Assembly: GCF_003217495.1 (NCBI RefSeq)
Contig: NZ_QJSW01000003.1
Location: 370,318-434,317 of the forward strand
DNA length: 64,000 nt
Source: Paenibacillus barcinonensis
GTDB taxonomy: Bacteria; Bacillota; Bacilli; Paenibacillales; Paenibacillaceae
Reading direction: 5' to 3'
The notes below the pieces were generated by a model. It did no database searches and had not been told where the DNA came from. It worked only from the letters and a program-made list of their open reading frames with translations. Numbering within the stretch: the stretch's first letter is position 1; each line of letters starts with the position of its first letter. Shown one piece after another: positions 24,893 to 34,324 of this stretch. The position numbers were made by a program, and so were the translations under genes.

Positions 24893-25942
24893 TTATTTAA
24901 TAATGTTGTTTGCTTGATCTTTCACTTCGGCCTTCATCTCATCCGTTACCGTAATGCCTTGAGCTTCAGCAGCCTTCAAGTTCAGGATCAGATCCAGCTT
25001 GTCCGGCACGGTAACCTTCATGTCGCCCGGCTTTGTACCATTTTTCAGGATGTCCGCAGCCATCTCACCGACTTGATACCCGTGGTCATAATATTTGAAG
25101 CCAACCGTTGCAAAAGCACCCTTCTCTACCGTATCCCGGTCACTGGAGAAGAACGGAATTTTGTTGCTGTTCGCCGTCTGGATGATGGTATCCACTGCAC
25201 TGACAACGGAGTTATCCAGTGTGATGTAGAACGCATCAACCTTGCCTACCAACGAGTCTGTCGCTTGTTTAACTTCCGATGTATTGGTTACTGGCGCTTT
25301 GACCAGCTTGATATTGTGTGTTGCCAAAGCCTTCTCTGCATTGTTAGCCATAACAACTGCATTCGGCTCCCCTTCATTGATAATCAGTCCCACTGTCTTC
25401 ACATTTGGCATATTTTTGGCGATAAAATCAGCCAATTGCACGATAGCCTCCGGATTCGTATCCGATGCACCCGTAACATTGCCACCCGGCTTGTCCATGT
25501 CACTCACCAGCTTGGCTCCGAGAGGGTCTGTTACAGCTGCAAACAGAAGCGGCTTGTCTTTGACTTGCTGAGCAAGAGCGAGTGCAGATGGAGTTGCAAT
25601 GCCGAGTACGAGGTCGTTCTTGGAATCACCTGCAATCTTCTGTGCAATGGACAGGTTGTTCGTGGAATCTCCCTGTGCATTGTTGTAGTCGATCTTGAGA
25701 TTTTTATTCTCTTCAATGCCCGCATCCTTCAAGGCCGCAATGAAGCCTTCACGTGTCGCATCCAGCGATGGGTGTTCAACAATCTGGGAGATGGCAATCT
25801 GATACGATTTCTCCGCACTTCCCCCGCCTGTTGTACTGTCTGATCCTTTAGATTCCGAGCCTGAACCGCTGTTATTTCCGCAACCTGCTGCTACGATCAT
25901 CGAAGCAGCCATCATCAGTGACATCCAAAATTTCTTTTTCAT
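24893..25942 (-). CDS. ABC transporter substrate-binding lipoprotein (TrpX/COG2984-type)
   Basis: A 349-residue lipoprotein. MKKKFWMSLMMAASMIVAAGCG is a signal peptide with lipobox VAAGC, and a Gly/Ser linker follows. The two-lobed binding fold shows IAISQIVEHPSLDATREGFIAAL at its start and NLKAAEAQGITVTDEM at its end, as in COG2984 proteins. The ATG at 25942 has GAGAGGGG upstream. First gene of the importer operon. Ligand unknown; an aromatic amino acid or nucleobase-like compound is possible from family precedent. Confidence 0.9.
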   Translation of the reverse strand: MKKKFWMSLMMAASMIVAAGCGNNSGSGSESKGSDSTTGGGSAEKSYQIAISQIVEHPSLDATREGFIAALKDAGIEENKNLKIDYNNAQGDSTNNLSIAQKIAGDSKNDLVLGIATPSALALAQQVKDKPLLFAAVTDPLGAKLVSDMDKPGGNVTGASDTNPEAIVQLADFIAKNMPNVKTVGLIINEGEPNAVVMANNAEKALATHNIKLVKAPVTNTSEVKQATDSLVGKVDAFYITLDNSVVSAVDTIIQTANSNKIPFFSSDRDTVEKGAFATVGFKYYDHGYQVGEMAADILKNGTKPGDMKVTVPDKLDLILNLKAAEAQGITVTDEMKAEVKDQANNIIK

Positions 25943-26228
25943 CTGTAAAGAACCCCTCTCCATCTTTTAAAATGTGCCTTCTCCTTGCGTTCGGTTACTT
26001 GTCTCCTCAGGTACGATAGAGCGGGACAAAACGAACGCTTCAACGCATTGTTGCTTTGATCGACAAAAGCAGACAAATCTAGACTTTTGGCATGCGACTG
26101 AAGTCCATGCCGTGTTGCTGTTCTATTGTTTTCCTAATATTAAAGTGCATCTTGGCTTCCGTCAATGGTTGAAACGCTTCCAACTTCAATCGGAAGGAAT
26201 AATATGATAGATTACTTTACATAGCATT
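25943..26228. other. Upstream region of the ABC importer, no gene seen
   Basis: No ORF with a ribosome binding site and no T-box or riboswitch core was recognised. It must hold the promoter of the importer operon, but I see no convincing -35/-10 pair. Confidence 0.5.
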
Positions 26229-26261
26229 AAAAAAGACAACTCGTAAAATATACGAATTGCC
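26229..26261 (-). terminator. Terminator of the Rpn-like nuclease gene
   Basis: On the minus strand GGCAATTCGTA and TACGAGTTGTC pair with one mismatch and are followed by six T. Confidence 0.85.
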
Positions 26262-26299
26262 TTTCTATTGAATCATGTAGGTGAACTAACCTACTGAGT

Positions 26300-27202
26300 T
26301 TATTTATTTTGTTGGATGTTTTTTAGTTCAGAAGAGCTTAGACCTGTCGCTTTGATAATAATCTCCTCATCAAGGCCCAGAGCCAGCATATTTTGTGCAA
26401 TTTTGCGTTTGCTCTCAGCTTCACCTTCTTTCATTCCTTCTTTCATTCCCTCTTTAAGCCCTTCCTCAAGGCCCTTTTTCAGCCCCTCTTCTCGAGCTCC
26501 CTCAATCATCGAGGCCTCATCTCGTAGAAACTTTTGTCGTGCCTCGTATTCTTGACGCGCCTGTTCATCCTGACTTAGAAACTCGAGCACACTCATGGCT
26601 TTTTTCAAAGCAGGTTCCAATTCATTCATCATAAACGCCTCCCAGCTAGATTTGGTGATCCCCTTCAAAAATAATAACCAGCGCACTAATCCGTCATCCA
26701 TCTTGATGTTGTTATCGTTTAATTTAGGAATTTCCATAAAATGAATTTCTAAATCATCTGTTAGCGGTATATGGGTATGATCTTCTTTTAGATGAAAAAT
26801 GTTGTGATACTGATCGTTAGGAAGCATACTGAAATTTATAATATTGATGGTTACACATTTCTTAAGTTCATTATAACGCTGTCCTTCAAGTAATTGTCCA
26901 GAGAATTGTTTGCCCCAATAAAACAATGTTCTTTTCTCTAAATCATACTGGTTAAACAACTGCATTTCCACATTAATGAGTTTACCCTTATCTGTTTTTG
27001 CGTGAATATCCAGTATGGACTGTTTCTCTCTCGGAGTATTCTTGTCCGTGTATGGGTTCAGTAAAACGATCTCTGTTAAAAGAGATTCTCCTGCATTCTT
27101 GAAGGTTTGATTAAGAAAAGCTAAAAGTACATCCTTGTTATCTTCACTTCCGAAGATTCGCTTGAACACATAATCATTTTTGGGATCAAGAAGTTCGCTC
27201 AT
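26300..27202 (-). CDS. Rpn family PD-(D/E)XK nuclease (putative transposase type)
   Basis: A 300-residue member of the Rpn/PDDEXK_2 family, linked to RecA-independent recombination and DNA cleavage. The N-terminal LDPKNDYVFKRIFG is the family opening. Asp65 in ILDIHAKT and Glu79-Met-Gln81 in INVEMQ form the nuclease core, followed by KRTLFYWGKQF. The C-terminus has the usual acidic/basic repeats (EGLKKGLEEGLKEGMKEG). Such genes are present in many copies in Firmicutes and are often stand-alone, as here. Its own terminator lies just downstream. Confidence 0.9.
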   Translation of the reverse strand: MSELLDPKNDYVFKRIFGSEDNKDVLLAFLNQTFKNAGESLLTEIVLLNPYTDKNTPREKQSILDIHAKTDKGKLINVEMQLFNQYDLEKRTLFYWGKQFSGQLLEGQRYNELKKCVTINIINFSMLPNDQYHNIFHLKEDHTHIPLTDDLEIHFMEIPKLNDNNIKMDDGLVRWLLFLKGITKSSWEAFMMNELEPALKKAMSVLEFLSQDEQARQEYEARQKFLRDEASMIEGAREEGLKKGLEEGLKEGMKEGMKEGEAESKRKIAQNMLALGLDEEIIIKATGLSSSELKNIQQNK

Positions 27203-27363
27203 TATTGTTCTCTCCTATGCGCAAATTTAACAATATATATCTGCTCGGTGTGGGACAGATATAAAGATGCGATGCACTGGATGTTAAATTAATTATAACA
27301 GGTTTAGTCCAAATAACATACGTAAATACGCTTCTAAATTCGCAAAAAAGTCATTATAAACAC

Positions 27364-27398
27364 AAAAAAAGACAGCCTCCACCAATAGAGACCATCTC
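27364..27398 (-). terminator. Terminator of the trhO-regulator pair
   Basis: On the minus strand AGATGGTCTC and GAGGCTGTCT pair with G-U wobbles around an 8-base loop, followed by seven T. Confidence 0.7.
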
Positions 27399-27432
27399 TT
27401 TATCCCATATATCAAACGTCCACACGTCTCAT

Positions 27433-28080
27433 TCAGTTCCCTGATACCTCACGAATCTGATACTTGCACTTCTTGCCGCCATCGGCGTAACATTCGGTGC
27501 GCTCTACATCGGCCTGTAGTAGCGAGCGAAACAGCTCCAGCTCGCAGCGACAAGCCTGTTTGTATACACTCGCAACTTGTACGATTGGGCAGTTCAGCTC
27601 CGTGATAACATACGTGCCATCCTCTTCTCTGGATGCCCCCGCCATATAACCGTTGGCATTCTGGATACGTGCCAATTCCTCGACACGTCCGGCAAGATCA
27701 TGGCCTTCCATCTGCGGCAAGCCACTGCGAAGCAGCTTGTCACGGCGGCCCTCGAAGAGTGCATCCACCACGGTACTGCCTGCCGTATCAGACAATTCAT
27801 CAAGCAGTTCCAGTGTAAGGGATGAGTATGACTTCGGGAAATAGCTGTCCCCACGATCCGTCAGATGATATACCGAGGATGGGCGTCCAGCGGTTGCGCG
27901 AGCCTCGCGTACCTCGATCCATCCATCCTGCTCCAGTGCTGTCAGATGACGACGAATCGCCATACCAGTCAGCCCCAGCTCCCCCGTGATCTCGCGGGCG
28001 GTCATCGTTCCTTGCTGCTTCAGCATGAACAGAATCCGTTCACGCGTTGTACGTTCTTCTTCACGCTTCACGTTCAGCAC
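27433..28080 (-). CDS. SufR-like winged-helix regulator with C-terminal cysteine cluster
   Basis: A 215-residue protein. Residues 10-75 are a winged helix (TRERILFMLKQQGTMTAREIT, then AGRPSSVYHLTDRG, typical of DeoR/ArsR-like SufR proteins). The C-terminal part carries Cys164, Cys177, Cys179, Cys197 and Cys205, a pattern that in SufR binds an iron-sulfur cluster and controls suf genes. The GTG start has AGGAG five bases upstream. It lies 12 bases after trhO and is probably co-transcribed, which links a sulfur or redox sensor to a rhodanese-fold tRNA enzyme. No suf genes are in the window. Confidence 0.82.
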   Translation of the reverse strand: MLNVKREEERTTRERILFMLKQQGTMTAREITGELGLTGMAIRRHLTALEQDGWIEVREARATAGRPSSVYHLTDRGDSYFPKSYSSLTLELLDELSDTAGSTVVDALFEGRRDKLLRSGLPQMEGHDLAGRVEELARIQNANGYMAGASREEDGTYVITELNCPIVQVASVYKQACRCELELFRSLLQADVERTECYADGGKKCKYQIREVSGN

Positions 28081-28092
28081 CTGCTCTCCTGC

Positions 28093-28986
28093 TTATGCGT
28101 GTACGGGCGCTGCCTCCCGGCAAGCATCCGAGCAAAAGCGGTTATGCGTCTCTTCGCAATCCTCACAGCATACATGCTGCAGGTTGCAGGTCGGACAGTT
28201 AATATATCGGTCATGTGTCGTGCCACAGTGATAACAGCTGGCAATGACAATATCCTCATCCGTGCGGTTAATTGGCACTGAGATCCGCTCATCAAACACA
28301 TAACATTTGCCGTCAAACAAATGTCCCTGCACCTCCGGGTCTTTCCCGTAAGTTACAATGCCACCTTCCAGCTGAGCAACATCCTGAAATCCTTCCTTGA
28401 TCATAAACCCGGTCAGCTTCTCGCAGCGAATACCACCAGTGCAATACGTAATAATCTTTTTGTCCTTCATGTCGCCCAGATTTTCCCGAATCCATTCCGG
28501 GAATTCACGGAATGATTCCACATCGGGACGAATGGCTCCACGGAAATGACCAATCTCATACTCGTAGTCGTTACGACCATCAATGACGATGACATCCTCC
28601 CGCTGCAGATGCTCATGGAATTCCTTCGGCGAAAGGCGTTTACCGCTGATCTCATTCGGATCAAGCTCTTCATCTACGCGGAATGTCACCAGCTCTGCCT
28701 TATGACGCACAAAGATTTTTTTGAACGCATGCTCCTGCACATCGTCAATCTTGAACACCATATCCTTGAAAAGCGGGTTGGCAAGCATATCCTTCATATA
28801 TTGCTCTGTCTGTTCAGGCGTTCCCGATACCGTACCGTTGATACCCTCGGAAGCAATGAGAATACGGCCTTTCACTCCCAGGTCTTTACAGTATTGCAGA
28901 TGCTCCTGCGTAAACGTCTCGGGGTCTTCAATCTTCACGAACTTATAATATAAAAGCACGCGGTACGCGCTGTTACACATGTACAT
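28093..28986 (-). CDS. trhO: tRNA uridine-34 hydroxylase TrhO (rhodanese family)
   Basis: TrhO (YceA) hydroxylates U34 of certain tRNAs with oxygen as substrate. The protein has the family start [10 protein letters not shown], the [16 protein letters not shown] segment, [18 protein letters not shown], and the rhodanese active loop [11 protein letters not shown] with its catalytic Cys. A cysteine-rich tail ([26 protein letters not shown]) probably binds zinc. The ATG at 28986 has GAGGAA six bases upstream; an ATG at 29004 would add six residues. Upstream in-frame codons to 29109 do not resemble the family. Confidence 0.92.
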   Translation of the reverse strand: MYMCNSAYRVLLYYKFVKIEDPETFTQEHLQYCKDLGVKGRILIASEGINGTVSGTPEQTEQYMKDMLANPLFKDMVFKIDDVQEHAFKKIFVRHKAELVTFRVDEELDPNEISGKRLSPKEFHEHLQREDVIVIDGRNDYEYEIGHFRGAIRPDVESFREFPEWIRENLGDMKDKKIITYCTGGIRCEKLTGFMIKEGFQDVAQLEGGIVTYGKDPEVQGHLFDGKCYVFDERISVPINRTDEDIVIASCYHCGTTHDRYINCPTCNLQHVCCEDCEETHNRFCSDACREAAPVHA

Positions 28987-29214
28987 CACCTGTTCCTCTT
29001 CCATGTTGTTGGCCGGTTCCTCCGGCGAGCCACCTACGTTGCACCCTGACTTGCAAAAAAAGAAAAGAAACAGCCGCCCGAAACATCGTCCCGAACTGCT
29101 GTCTACCATTCGATTATATATTCCTGCATACTAGTTTATCGGAAGCGCAAGGACTTAGTCAATATAAATGTATAGAAAGGCATGAAAGATATGGAACGCA
29201 CTTCTGTTCAGCCC

Positions 29215-30324
29215 CTATTCTGAAATCGTAATGATGGAGGTTACAAAGTGGTACGTTTCATTTTCCATCACCGATTGTGACAGTAAAATTTTGTTTCCCT
29301 GCGGGCTCCAGGCTAATGCATCAGCCACATTGTCCATATCTGCGGAGATCTGGAATTGCTCTGCGGATTCTGTATTGGAAACAAATAATCCCTTTTCATT
29401 ATCCTTATCGGAATTAATCGTATACGCAATCTTGGAGTCGTCACCCGACCAGCTTGTGCCAAAAATCTGTGTGCCTCTGGCAAGTGTGGCCTTTTCATTA
29501 CCTTCCAGGTCGGTGAGCACCAGCGCCCGTTTGGTATCCGCTGTTCTTTTTACAATCGCAAGCCTTGTTCCGTCGTTCGAAGGAATAACCCATTCCACGC
29601 TTTTGAGCACCTGTCTCACTTCACCGGTCTTTGCATCATAAGCATTCAGCTGGCCGTCTTCTCCGGTAATGTAATAGATCACGTTGTTCGACACCTTGAT
29701 GCTGCTCACATTAAAGCTACCCGTCTCTACCAGCACCTTTGTGCTGCCATCCAGTGCAGCCGAGATCAGATCCCCTTTCATATTGGCAAAAACAACATGT
29801 TCATTATCCAGCCAGGCACCTTCCTGAATAAATCCATCCTGTTTGCCAGCCGCAACGGCTTCTCCGCTCTGCAGGTTCAGAATGAAGGGCCAGCCTGTCG
29901 TTTCCTCTGTCTCCCAATAGAAGAGATGCTGTCCATCCGGTGACACCTGCGGCGCTCCCAAATTGACTTCACTTTCCTTGAGCAAGGTGTCCGTACCTTT
30001 CGTCAGATCAACCATGTACAGGTTATGAGGGTACCGTTCCTCCCCCTCTACACGGACAGATTTCATGGATGTGTTTTCTTTATCTGTGATGATCTCGCTC
30101 TCGCTCAACCAGGCTACTCCGCGCATATTAGGCAATTTATCTATTTTCTCAAGCTTAAAATTCTGGTATACGGACGTATTGGTGTTATCTTTCACGGTAA
30201 TATCTGTACCTGTTTTCGCTCCTTGTGTATTTCCAGATGGCTCTATCGTATTTCCACACGCAACAGTTGTTAACAGGGCGACTGCCCCCAGTGCTCCAAA
30301 CGCCGCTTTCATGCAATTCATCAT
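29215..30324 (-). CDS. TolB-like beta-propeller lipoprotein
   Basis: A 369-residue exported lipoprotein: MMNCMKAAFGALGAVALLTTVACG is a signal peptide with the lipidated Cys after TVA. The mature part contains repeated four-strand blades such as GAPQVSPDGQHLFYW and GTSWSGDDSKIAYTI, the WD40-like/TolB propeller motif. The ATG at 30324 has AGGGGG upstream. It is the third gene after a response regulator and a sensor kinase, so it may be a target or accessory sensor of that system. No enzyme activity is implied. Confidence 0.85.
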   Translation of the reverse strand: MMNCMKAAFGALGAVALLTTVACGNTIEPSGNTQGAKTGTDITVKDNTNTSVYQNFKLEKIDKLPNMRGVAWLSESEIITDKENTSMKSVRVEGEERYPHNLYMVDLTKGTDTLLKESEVNLGAPQVSPDGQHLFYWETEETTGWPFILNLQSGEAVAAGKQDGFIQEGAWLDNEHVVFANMKGDLISAALDGSTKVLVETGSFNVSSIKVSNNVIYYITGEDGQLNAYDAKTGEVRQVLKSVEWVIPSNDGTRLAIVKRTADTKRALVLTDLEGNEKATLARGTQIFGTSWSGDDSKIAYTINSDKDNEKGLFVSNTESAEQFQISADMDNVADALAWSPQGNKILLSQSVMENETYHFVTSIITISE

Positions 30325-30387
30325 CTCATGGTCCCCCTCGGTCTCTGATGTATATAGACCAATCATAAGGCTGGCATACTTCCAAAG

Positions 30388-31905
30388 TTATTCAGACTTG
30401 TTTCCAACTTGTAAACTTGTATCTATATCTGGTTCTGACAGCGGGAACACGAGTTGGAATGTTACACCATCTTGATGCTCTTGATCGCTCGGCAGCAAGG
30501 TAATGGTTCCGCCCTGCTTCTCCACAAACTGCTTGACGAGGGATAGACCGAGTCCCGTTCCGCCTGTTTTTCGAGCCCTGTCCTTGTTAACGGTGTAAAA
30601 AGGTTCAAAAATCTTCTCCTGTGCCTCTTCGGGAATTGGCGTACCTGAGTTATAGATGTGAATGACCACTTGCCGCTCCTTCATCCGCAGTTCATTCTCA
30701 ACCCTGATCATACCTCCATGAACGTTATACTTGATCGCATTATCCAATAGATTGATGAAAATATGCATCAGACTCTCCCGGTCACTGTGAATGACAGCAG
30801 GCTCAAGTCTCAATTCCATGTTTAGCGCAAACTTCTCCACCTTGCCTCGCATTCGTCCACAAGCATCCTCCAGCAATGCAGCAATCTCCACATCCTCCGC
30901 CTGATTCTCAAAATCATATTTTTCAAGCGCAGACAGATGCAGTACCTTCTCCACCATTTCATATAAGCGTTCGGTTTCTTTACCGATATTATTCGTGGCA
31001 TCGTCCAGCAGTTGCGGATCATCCTTGTACATACTCAGCAGCTCCACGTATGCCTTAATGGATGTCAGTGGTGTCTTGAACTCATGGCTGATATTGCCGA
31101 TATATTGTTTCTGCTGCTGCTCCAATGCCTGCAGCTTCTCAATCGCCAGCTGAAGCTTCTGCTGCTCGGCATGCATCGCCGTAATATTCTGCTGAATAGA
31201 TGTGCTCATATAATAGATGCCTTGCCCCAGATCACCCAGCTCATCCTTACGCTTGACCGGAGATTCGGTGATGTAGTTCCCTGCTTGAATCGAGGCCGCT
31301 GATTTTTTCAATCGGGTAATCGCTACAGCAAAGCGGTTGAAGAATAGATAGCCGAGAATGAAGCTGAGCGCAACTACCGTGATGCCTGCCCATATAAACA
31401 GCTGAAGAATCCGCGCATAAAAGTCATGATAACTCTGCACGGAATATTGAATCCAGATCACACCAATCTGTCCCTCGGGACCATCCAGCGGCGCAGCATA
31501 AAGCAGGGTATCCCCCTGCTCATGGTAGGCTATTTTATTTTGTAATGCATAATTCAGTGTCTCCTGTATAAGTTCGCTCTCACCTGGAGCAAAAGACGCT
31601 CCCACCTGTTTGCCACTCATGTCATACAGCGCAATGGGCAAACCTGTCGAGTCGGCAAGTGCCTTTGTCAATCTGCGCCCATTCTGCTGCAGGAACAATT
31701 CCGGCTCCAGACGCACCGCCTCTGTATAGTATGCTTGGCGAACATTCAAATTGACCAGCCGCGTCTGCTGCGCCAGAATCCCTTCAACCTGTGATTGCTG
31801 ATTAAGCTCAATCCCTCGCAGCACAAGAGAACTCAGCACAACCACGGTGAGAATAAGCAGTGCCGCCAGAAATACACTGAATTTCAGCTTGATGCTTACT
31901 CTCAT
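30388..31905 (-). CDS. Membrane sensor histidine kinase
   Basis: A 505-residue kinase. Helices near 8-30 and 166-190 flank an extracellular sensor domain of about 135 residues; a HAMP domain follows (190-245). His274 in NISHEFKTPLTSIKAYVE is the phosphorylation site, and the ATPase part has the N box NLLDNAIKYN and the G boxes KTGGTGLGLSLVK. Its ATG overlaps the response regulator stop by four bases. The signal is unknown. Confidence 0.92.
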   Translation of the reverse strand: MRVSIKLKFSVFLAALLILTVVVLSSLVLRGIELNQQSQVEGILAQQTRLVNLNVRQAYYTEAVRLEPELFLQQNGRRLTKALADSTGLPIALYDMSGKQVGASFAPGESELIQETLNYALQNKIAYHEQGDTLLYAAPLDGPEGQIGVIWIQYSVQSYHDFYARILQLFIWAGITVVALSFILGYLFFNRFAVAITRLKKSAASIQAGNYITESPVKRKDELGDLGQGIYYMSTSIQQNITAMHAEQQKLQLAIEKLQALEQQQKQYIGNISHEFKTPLTSIKAYVELLSMYKDDPQLLDDATNNIGKETERLYEMVEKVLHLSALEKYDFENQAEDVEIAALLEDACGRMRGKVEKFALNMELRLEPAVIHSDRESLMHIFINLLDNAIKYNVHGGMIRVENELRMKERQVVIHIYNSGTPIPEEAQEKIFEPFYTVNKDRARKTGGTGLGLSLVKQFVEKQGGTITLLPSDQEHQDGVTFQLVFPLSEPDIDTSLQVGNKSE

Positions 31906-32612
31906 GACATCCCGCCTGCTTCAGGGGCAGCCGCCTTGTATCCAATGCCATACACCGTTTGCAGCATTTGCTGGTCGGTGTCCCCGATTTTTTTGCGCAA
32001 ACGCTGGATATGAATGTCTACCGTCCTTGTGCCGCCCGCATACTCCATGCCCCACACCCGGTCAAGCAGATCATCCCGTGTATATACCCGTTCTGGATTG
32101 GACATCAGAATGGTCAGCAGATCGAACTCCTTTGGCGTTAGGTCCAGCTTCTCTTCACCCACTGTCACTGTGCGGTGAGCAACATGTATACGCAGTGCTC
32201 CATTCACAATGGCCTGACTTTTGGCATCGTCCTGCGGCTGACTCGTTTTCTCCACTCGACGCATCAGTGCCTTCACGCGGGCCAGCAGCTCGCGAATTTC
32301 AAACGGTTTGGTCATATAATCATCTGCACCCATTTCAAGGCCGACAATTTTATCAACAAGCTCATTTTTGACGGTCAGCAAAATAATGCCGATATCCTCG
32401 CGATCCTCCAGCCTGCGGCAAACGCCATATCCATCCAGCTTCGGCATCATCACATCCAGAATCATGACCTGCGGATGAAATGAGGCTACCTTGACTAGAG
32501 CTTCTTCGCCGTCATTCGCCGTCTCTACTTCATAACCTTCACGCCGAAGGGCATAGGCAATAGCACTGACAATGCTGGATTCGTCATCAACAACAAGCAC
32601 TTTTCTATTCAT
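31902..32612 (-). CDS. OmpR/PhoB-family response regulator
   Basis: A 236-residue regulator: receiver domain with acidic pocket VVDDE and Asp53 in ILDVMMPKLDG as phosphoacceptor, then a winged helix with LTPKEFDLLTILMSNPERVYTRDDLLDRVWG and TRTVDIHIQRLRKKI. The ATG at 32612 has AAAGGA eight bases upstream; an ATG three codons earlier is possible. First gene of a three-gene operon with the kinase and the propeller lipoprotein. Confidence 0.94.
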   Translation of the reverse strand: MNRKVLVVDDESSIVSAIAYALRREGYEVETANDGEEALVKVASFHPQVMILDVMMPKLDGYGVCRRLEDREDIGIILLTVKNELVDKIVGLEMGADDYMTKPFEIRELLARVKALMRRVEKTSQPQDDAKSQAIVNGALRIHVAHRTVTVGEEKLDLTPKEFDLLTILMSNPERVYTRDDLLDRVWGMEYAGGTRTVDIHIQRLRKKIGDTDQQMLQTVYGIGYKAAAPEAGGMS

Positions 32613-32764
32613 CGGATTCATCCTTTTTATCTCTGTCATAAGTTATGGGTTTATGTTAACAAGATCGCGAATATTACGCCATGAAAGTTTATTGGTTTAC
32701 AGCAGTAGGCAAGTATGATCTAACCTGCACGCTGCCCTTTTTCTTTTTATACCCCAAAGACAGC

Positions 32765-32793
32765 AAAAAGAGCCATTCCACAGATGGATTGGC
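32765..32793 (-). terminator. Terminator of the AraC-type regulator gene
   Basis: On the minus strand GCCAATCCA and TGGAATGGC pair with one mismatch and lead into CTTTTT. It lies about 80 bases past the regulator stop. Confidence 0.75.
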
Positions 32794-32873
32794 CCATGTA
32801 TTCTGATCCTCAATCAATGAAACTACAGCAGCAGCTTCCGAATTTCCTCTTCGGAAAGCTGTCGCCTGATTTC

Positions 32874-33770
32874 TTATTCCTCAAACGATAGATTTAACGG
32901 CTCGTCCGACATCTCATATTCCGTCTCCATATGGGTCACAGATGTGTTCAGATCCACTTCCTCGAAGCGGAAGCTGTCCACCCATACTTTTCCTTTACCA
33001 TTCAGGATCACCCCGAACGAAATGACTGCGCTCTCTGTCGGCACATCCAGCACAATGCTGTACTGATTCCATGGCTGTGTACCCGTAATCGGCCTGTTGT
33101 GCATATTATCAAACTGCAGCACATCGTGGACATGGTTATCCACACGCATCCATAGTCCGCAGAAGGAATCCACACGGTCGGTTTTGACAAAACCAGTCAG
33201 CTTCATCCGTTTACCAACGTATTTATCTGCCCTGAACTGCTGCATCATCGTAGCAAACTCGTTCGGCTCCATCGGTGTAACGGCCTTGAGATAGCCCGAG
33301 GCTTTCCCTTGATGTACCTCCGCAGGGTCAATGCCCATCTCATAGTTTTGCGGGTGACTTCCAGTTAACATCCAGCCTTTGATTGTCGTTGCATCATTCA
33401 TCTGTAACTCTCCTCCTCTGGTTTTTCCAGTAAACAGCCTCAAATCAAATAATTTGCGAAAACGCCCTGGCGGCATGCCATACATTTTGCGAAAAGCACG
33501 AGTAAACGCTTCCTGACTTTCAAATCCACAAGCAAGAGATATATCCAGAATCCCTGTATCCGTAGAACGAAGCGCAGTAGAGGCCAGACTCATTCGGCGA
33601 TAACGAATGTAATCGACCACGGTCATTCCTACCTCATCCCGGAATACGCGGTGATAGTGATATGGCGACAACAGCGCCTTCGAAGCCACAGCTTCCAGTC
33701 CTATCTCCTCATGCAGATGGTTTTCGATATAGAACAAGCTGTCTTGAATCATCTCCTGATATCGGCTCAA
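32874..33770 (-). CDS. AraC-family transcriptional regulator with C-terminal ligand domain
   Basis: A 298-residue protein with the DNA-binding domain first (8-105: two helix-turn-helices, ISLACGFESQEAFTRAFRKMYGMPPGRFR) and a beta-rich C-terminal domain (about 130-295). The tail segments GLWMRVDNHVHDVLQFDNM and VPTESAVISFGVILNGKGKVWVDSFRFE resemble a carbohydrate-binding-like jelly roll seen in other AraC proteins of Bacillales. The start is a TTG at 33770, with AGGAGG nine bases upstream. A strong hairpin lies in its leader (33845-33909). Targets are unknown. Confidence 0.88.
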   Translation of the reverse strand: MSRYQEMIQDSLFYIENHLHEEIGLEAVASKALLSPYHYHRVFRDEVGMTVVDYIRYRRMSLASTALRSTDTGILDISLACGFESQEAFTRAFRKMYGMPPGRFRKLFDLRLFTGKTRGGELQMNDATTIKGWMLTGSHPQNYEMGIDPAEVHQGKASGYLKAVTPMEPNEFATMMQQFRADKYVGKRMKLTGFVKTDRVDSFCGLWMRVDNHVHDVLQFDNMHNRPITGTQPWNQYSIVLDVPTESAVISFGVILNGKGKVWVDSFRFEEVDLNTSVTHMETEYEMSDEPLNLSFEE

Positions 33771-33844
33771 TCGAGGATGCCTCCTTCCATATCCTTACTA
33801 TACGTGTTCGCGCAGGAGCCGTTTTGATCATTTTTGCGGAAAAC

Positions 33845-33909
33845 AAAAAAAGAAGAGCCAGGGTATCTTGCCCTGCACGGGCAAGTGATATCTTTCGGCT
33901 TCTTCTTTG
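33845..33909 (-). terminator. Terminator-like compound hairpin upstream of the AraC gene
   Basis: An inner perfect stem (CTTGCCC at 33867-33873 with GGGCAAG at 33879-33885) sits inside outer arms AGAAGAGCC and GGCTTCTTCT. On the minus strand the structure ends in a T run about 75 bases before the TTG start. With no minus-strand gene close upstream, it may be an attenuator rather than a simple terminator. Confidence 0.6.
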
Positions 33910-34324
33910 TTTAGTGATTATTAAATCTATAAGCAATATGTACCCCATTATTCCCTTTTGAACTTTTATTCAACACCCAAACCTACCCCAATACACTCAC
34001 ATCCTCGGTCCTCTTCCTAGTCATATAAAGTTTAGGATTTGATTCCAGAATTGACTAATCTATTGTTTTCAGGAGCAGCATGACTGGCTACTTGCTTCTG
34101 GCAATTATAAAGATGTCAACCGCATAACGGATAAATCATCGCCTTCTACAGTGCTTTATTAAAATTCATTCATCTGGATTTTCTCTAAAAATGTGGATAA
34201 ATGATTCCCTTGAGGATTTCCTTATATTTCCAGGAATATGACCTCTTCATCACTGTGTATGATATGTCAAATAATGTAATTTTAAATTAATTTTGTTGAG
34301 TTAAGAAAGAAATTTACTTTTGTA
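33910..34324. other. AT-rich intergenic stretch, no gene seen
   Basis: No gene can be supported. A 28-codon open stretch on the plus strand near 34070-34161 reads like protein (EQHDWLLASGNYKDVNR) but has no start and ends at TAA, so it may be a tiny remnant. Confidence 0.45.

Noticed and set aside
24701..25843. 380-codon plus-strand frame over the ABC binding-protein gene
   Set aside because: Antisense shadow of a clear lipoprotein gene, with no start signal.
25943..26299. T-box or tryptophan riboswitch upstream of the TrpXYZ-type importer
   Set aside because: Neither the T-box antiterminator core nor a specifier-type stem was found on the minus strand.
34046..34161. Small protein gene in the AT-rich gap
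   Set aside because: One frame reads like protein (EQHDWLLASGNYKDVNR) but it has no start codon and only about 28 codons; at best a remnant.
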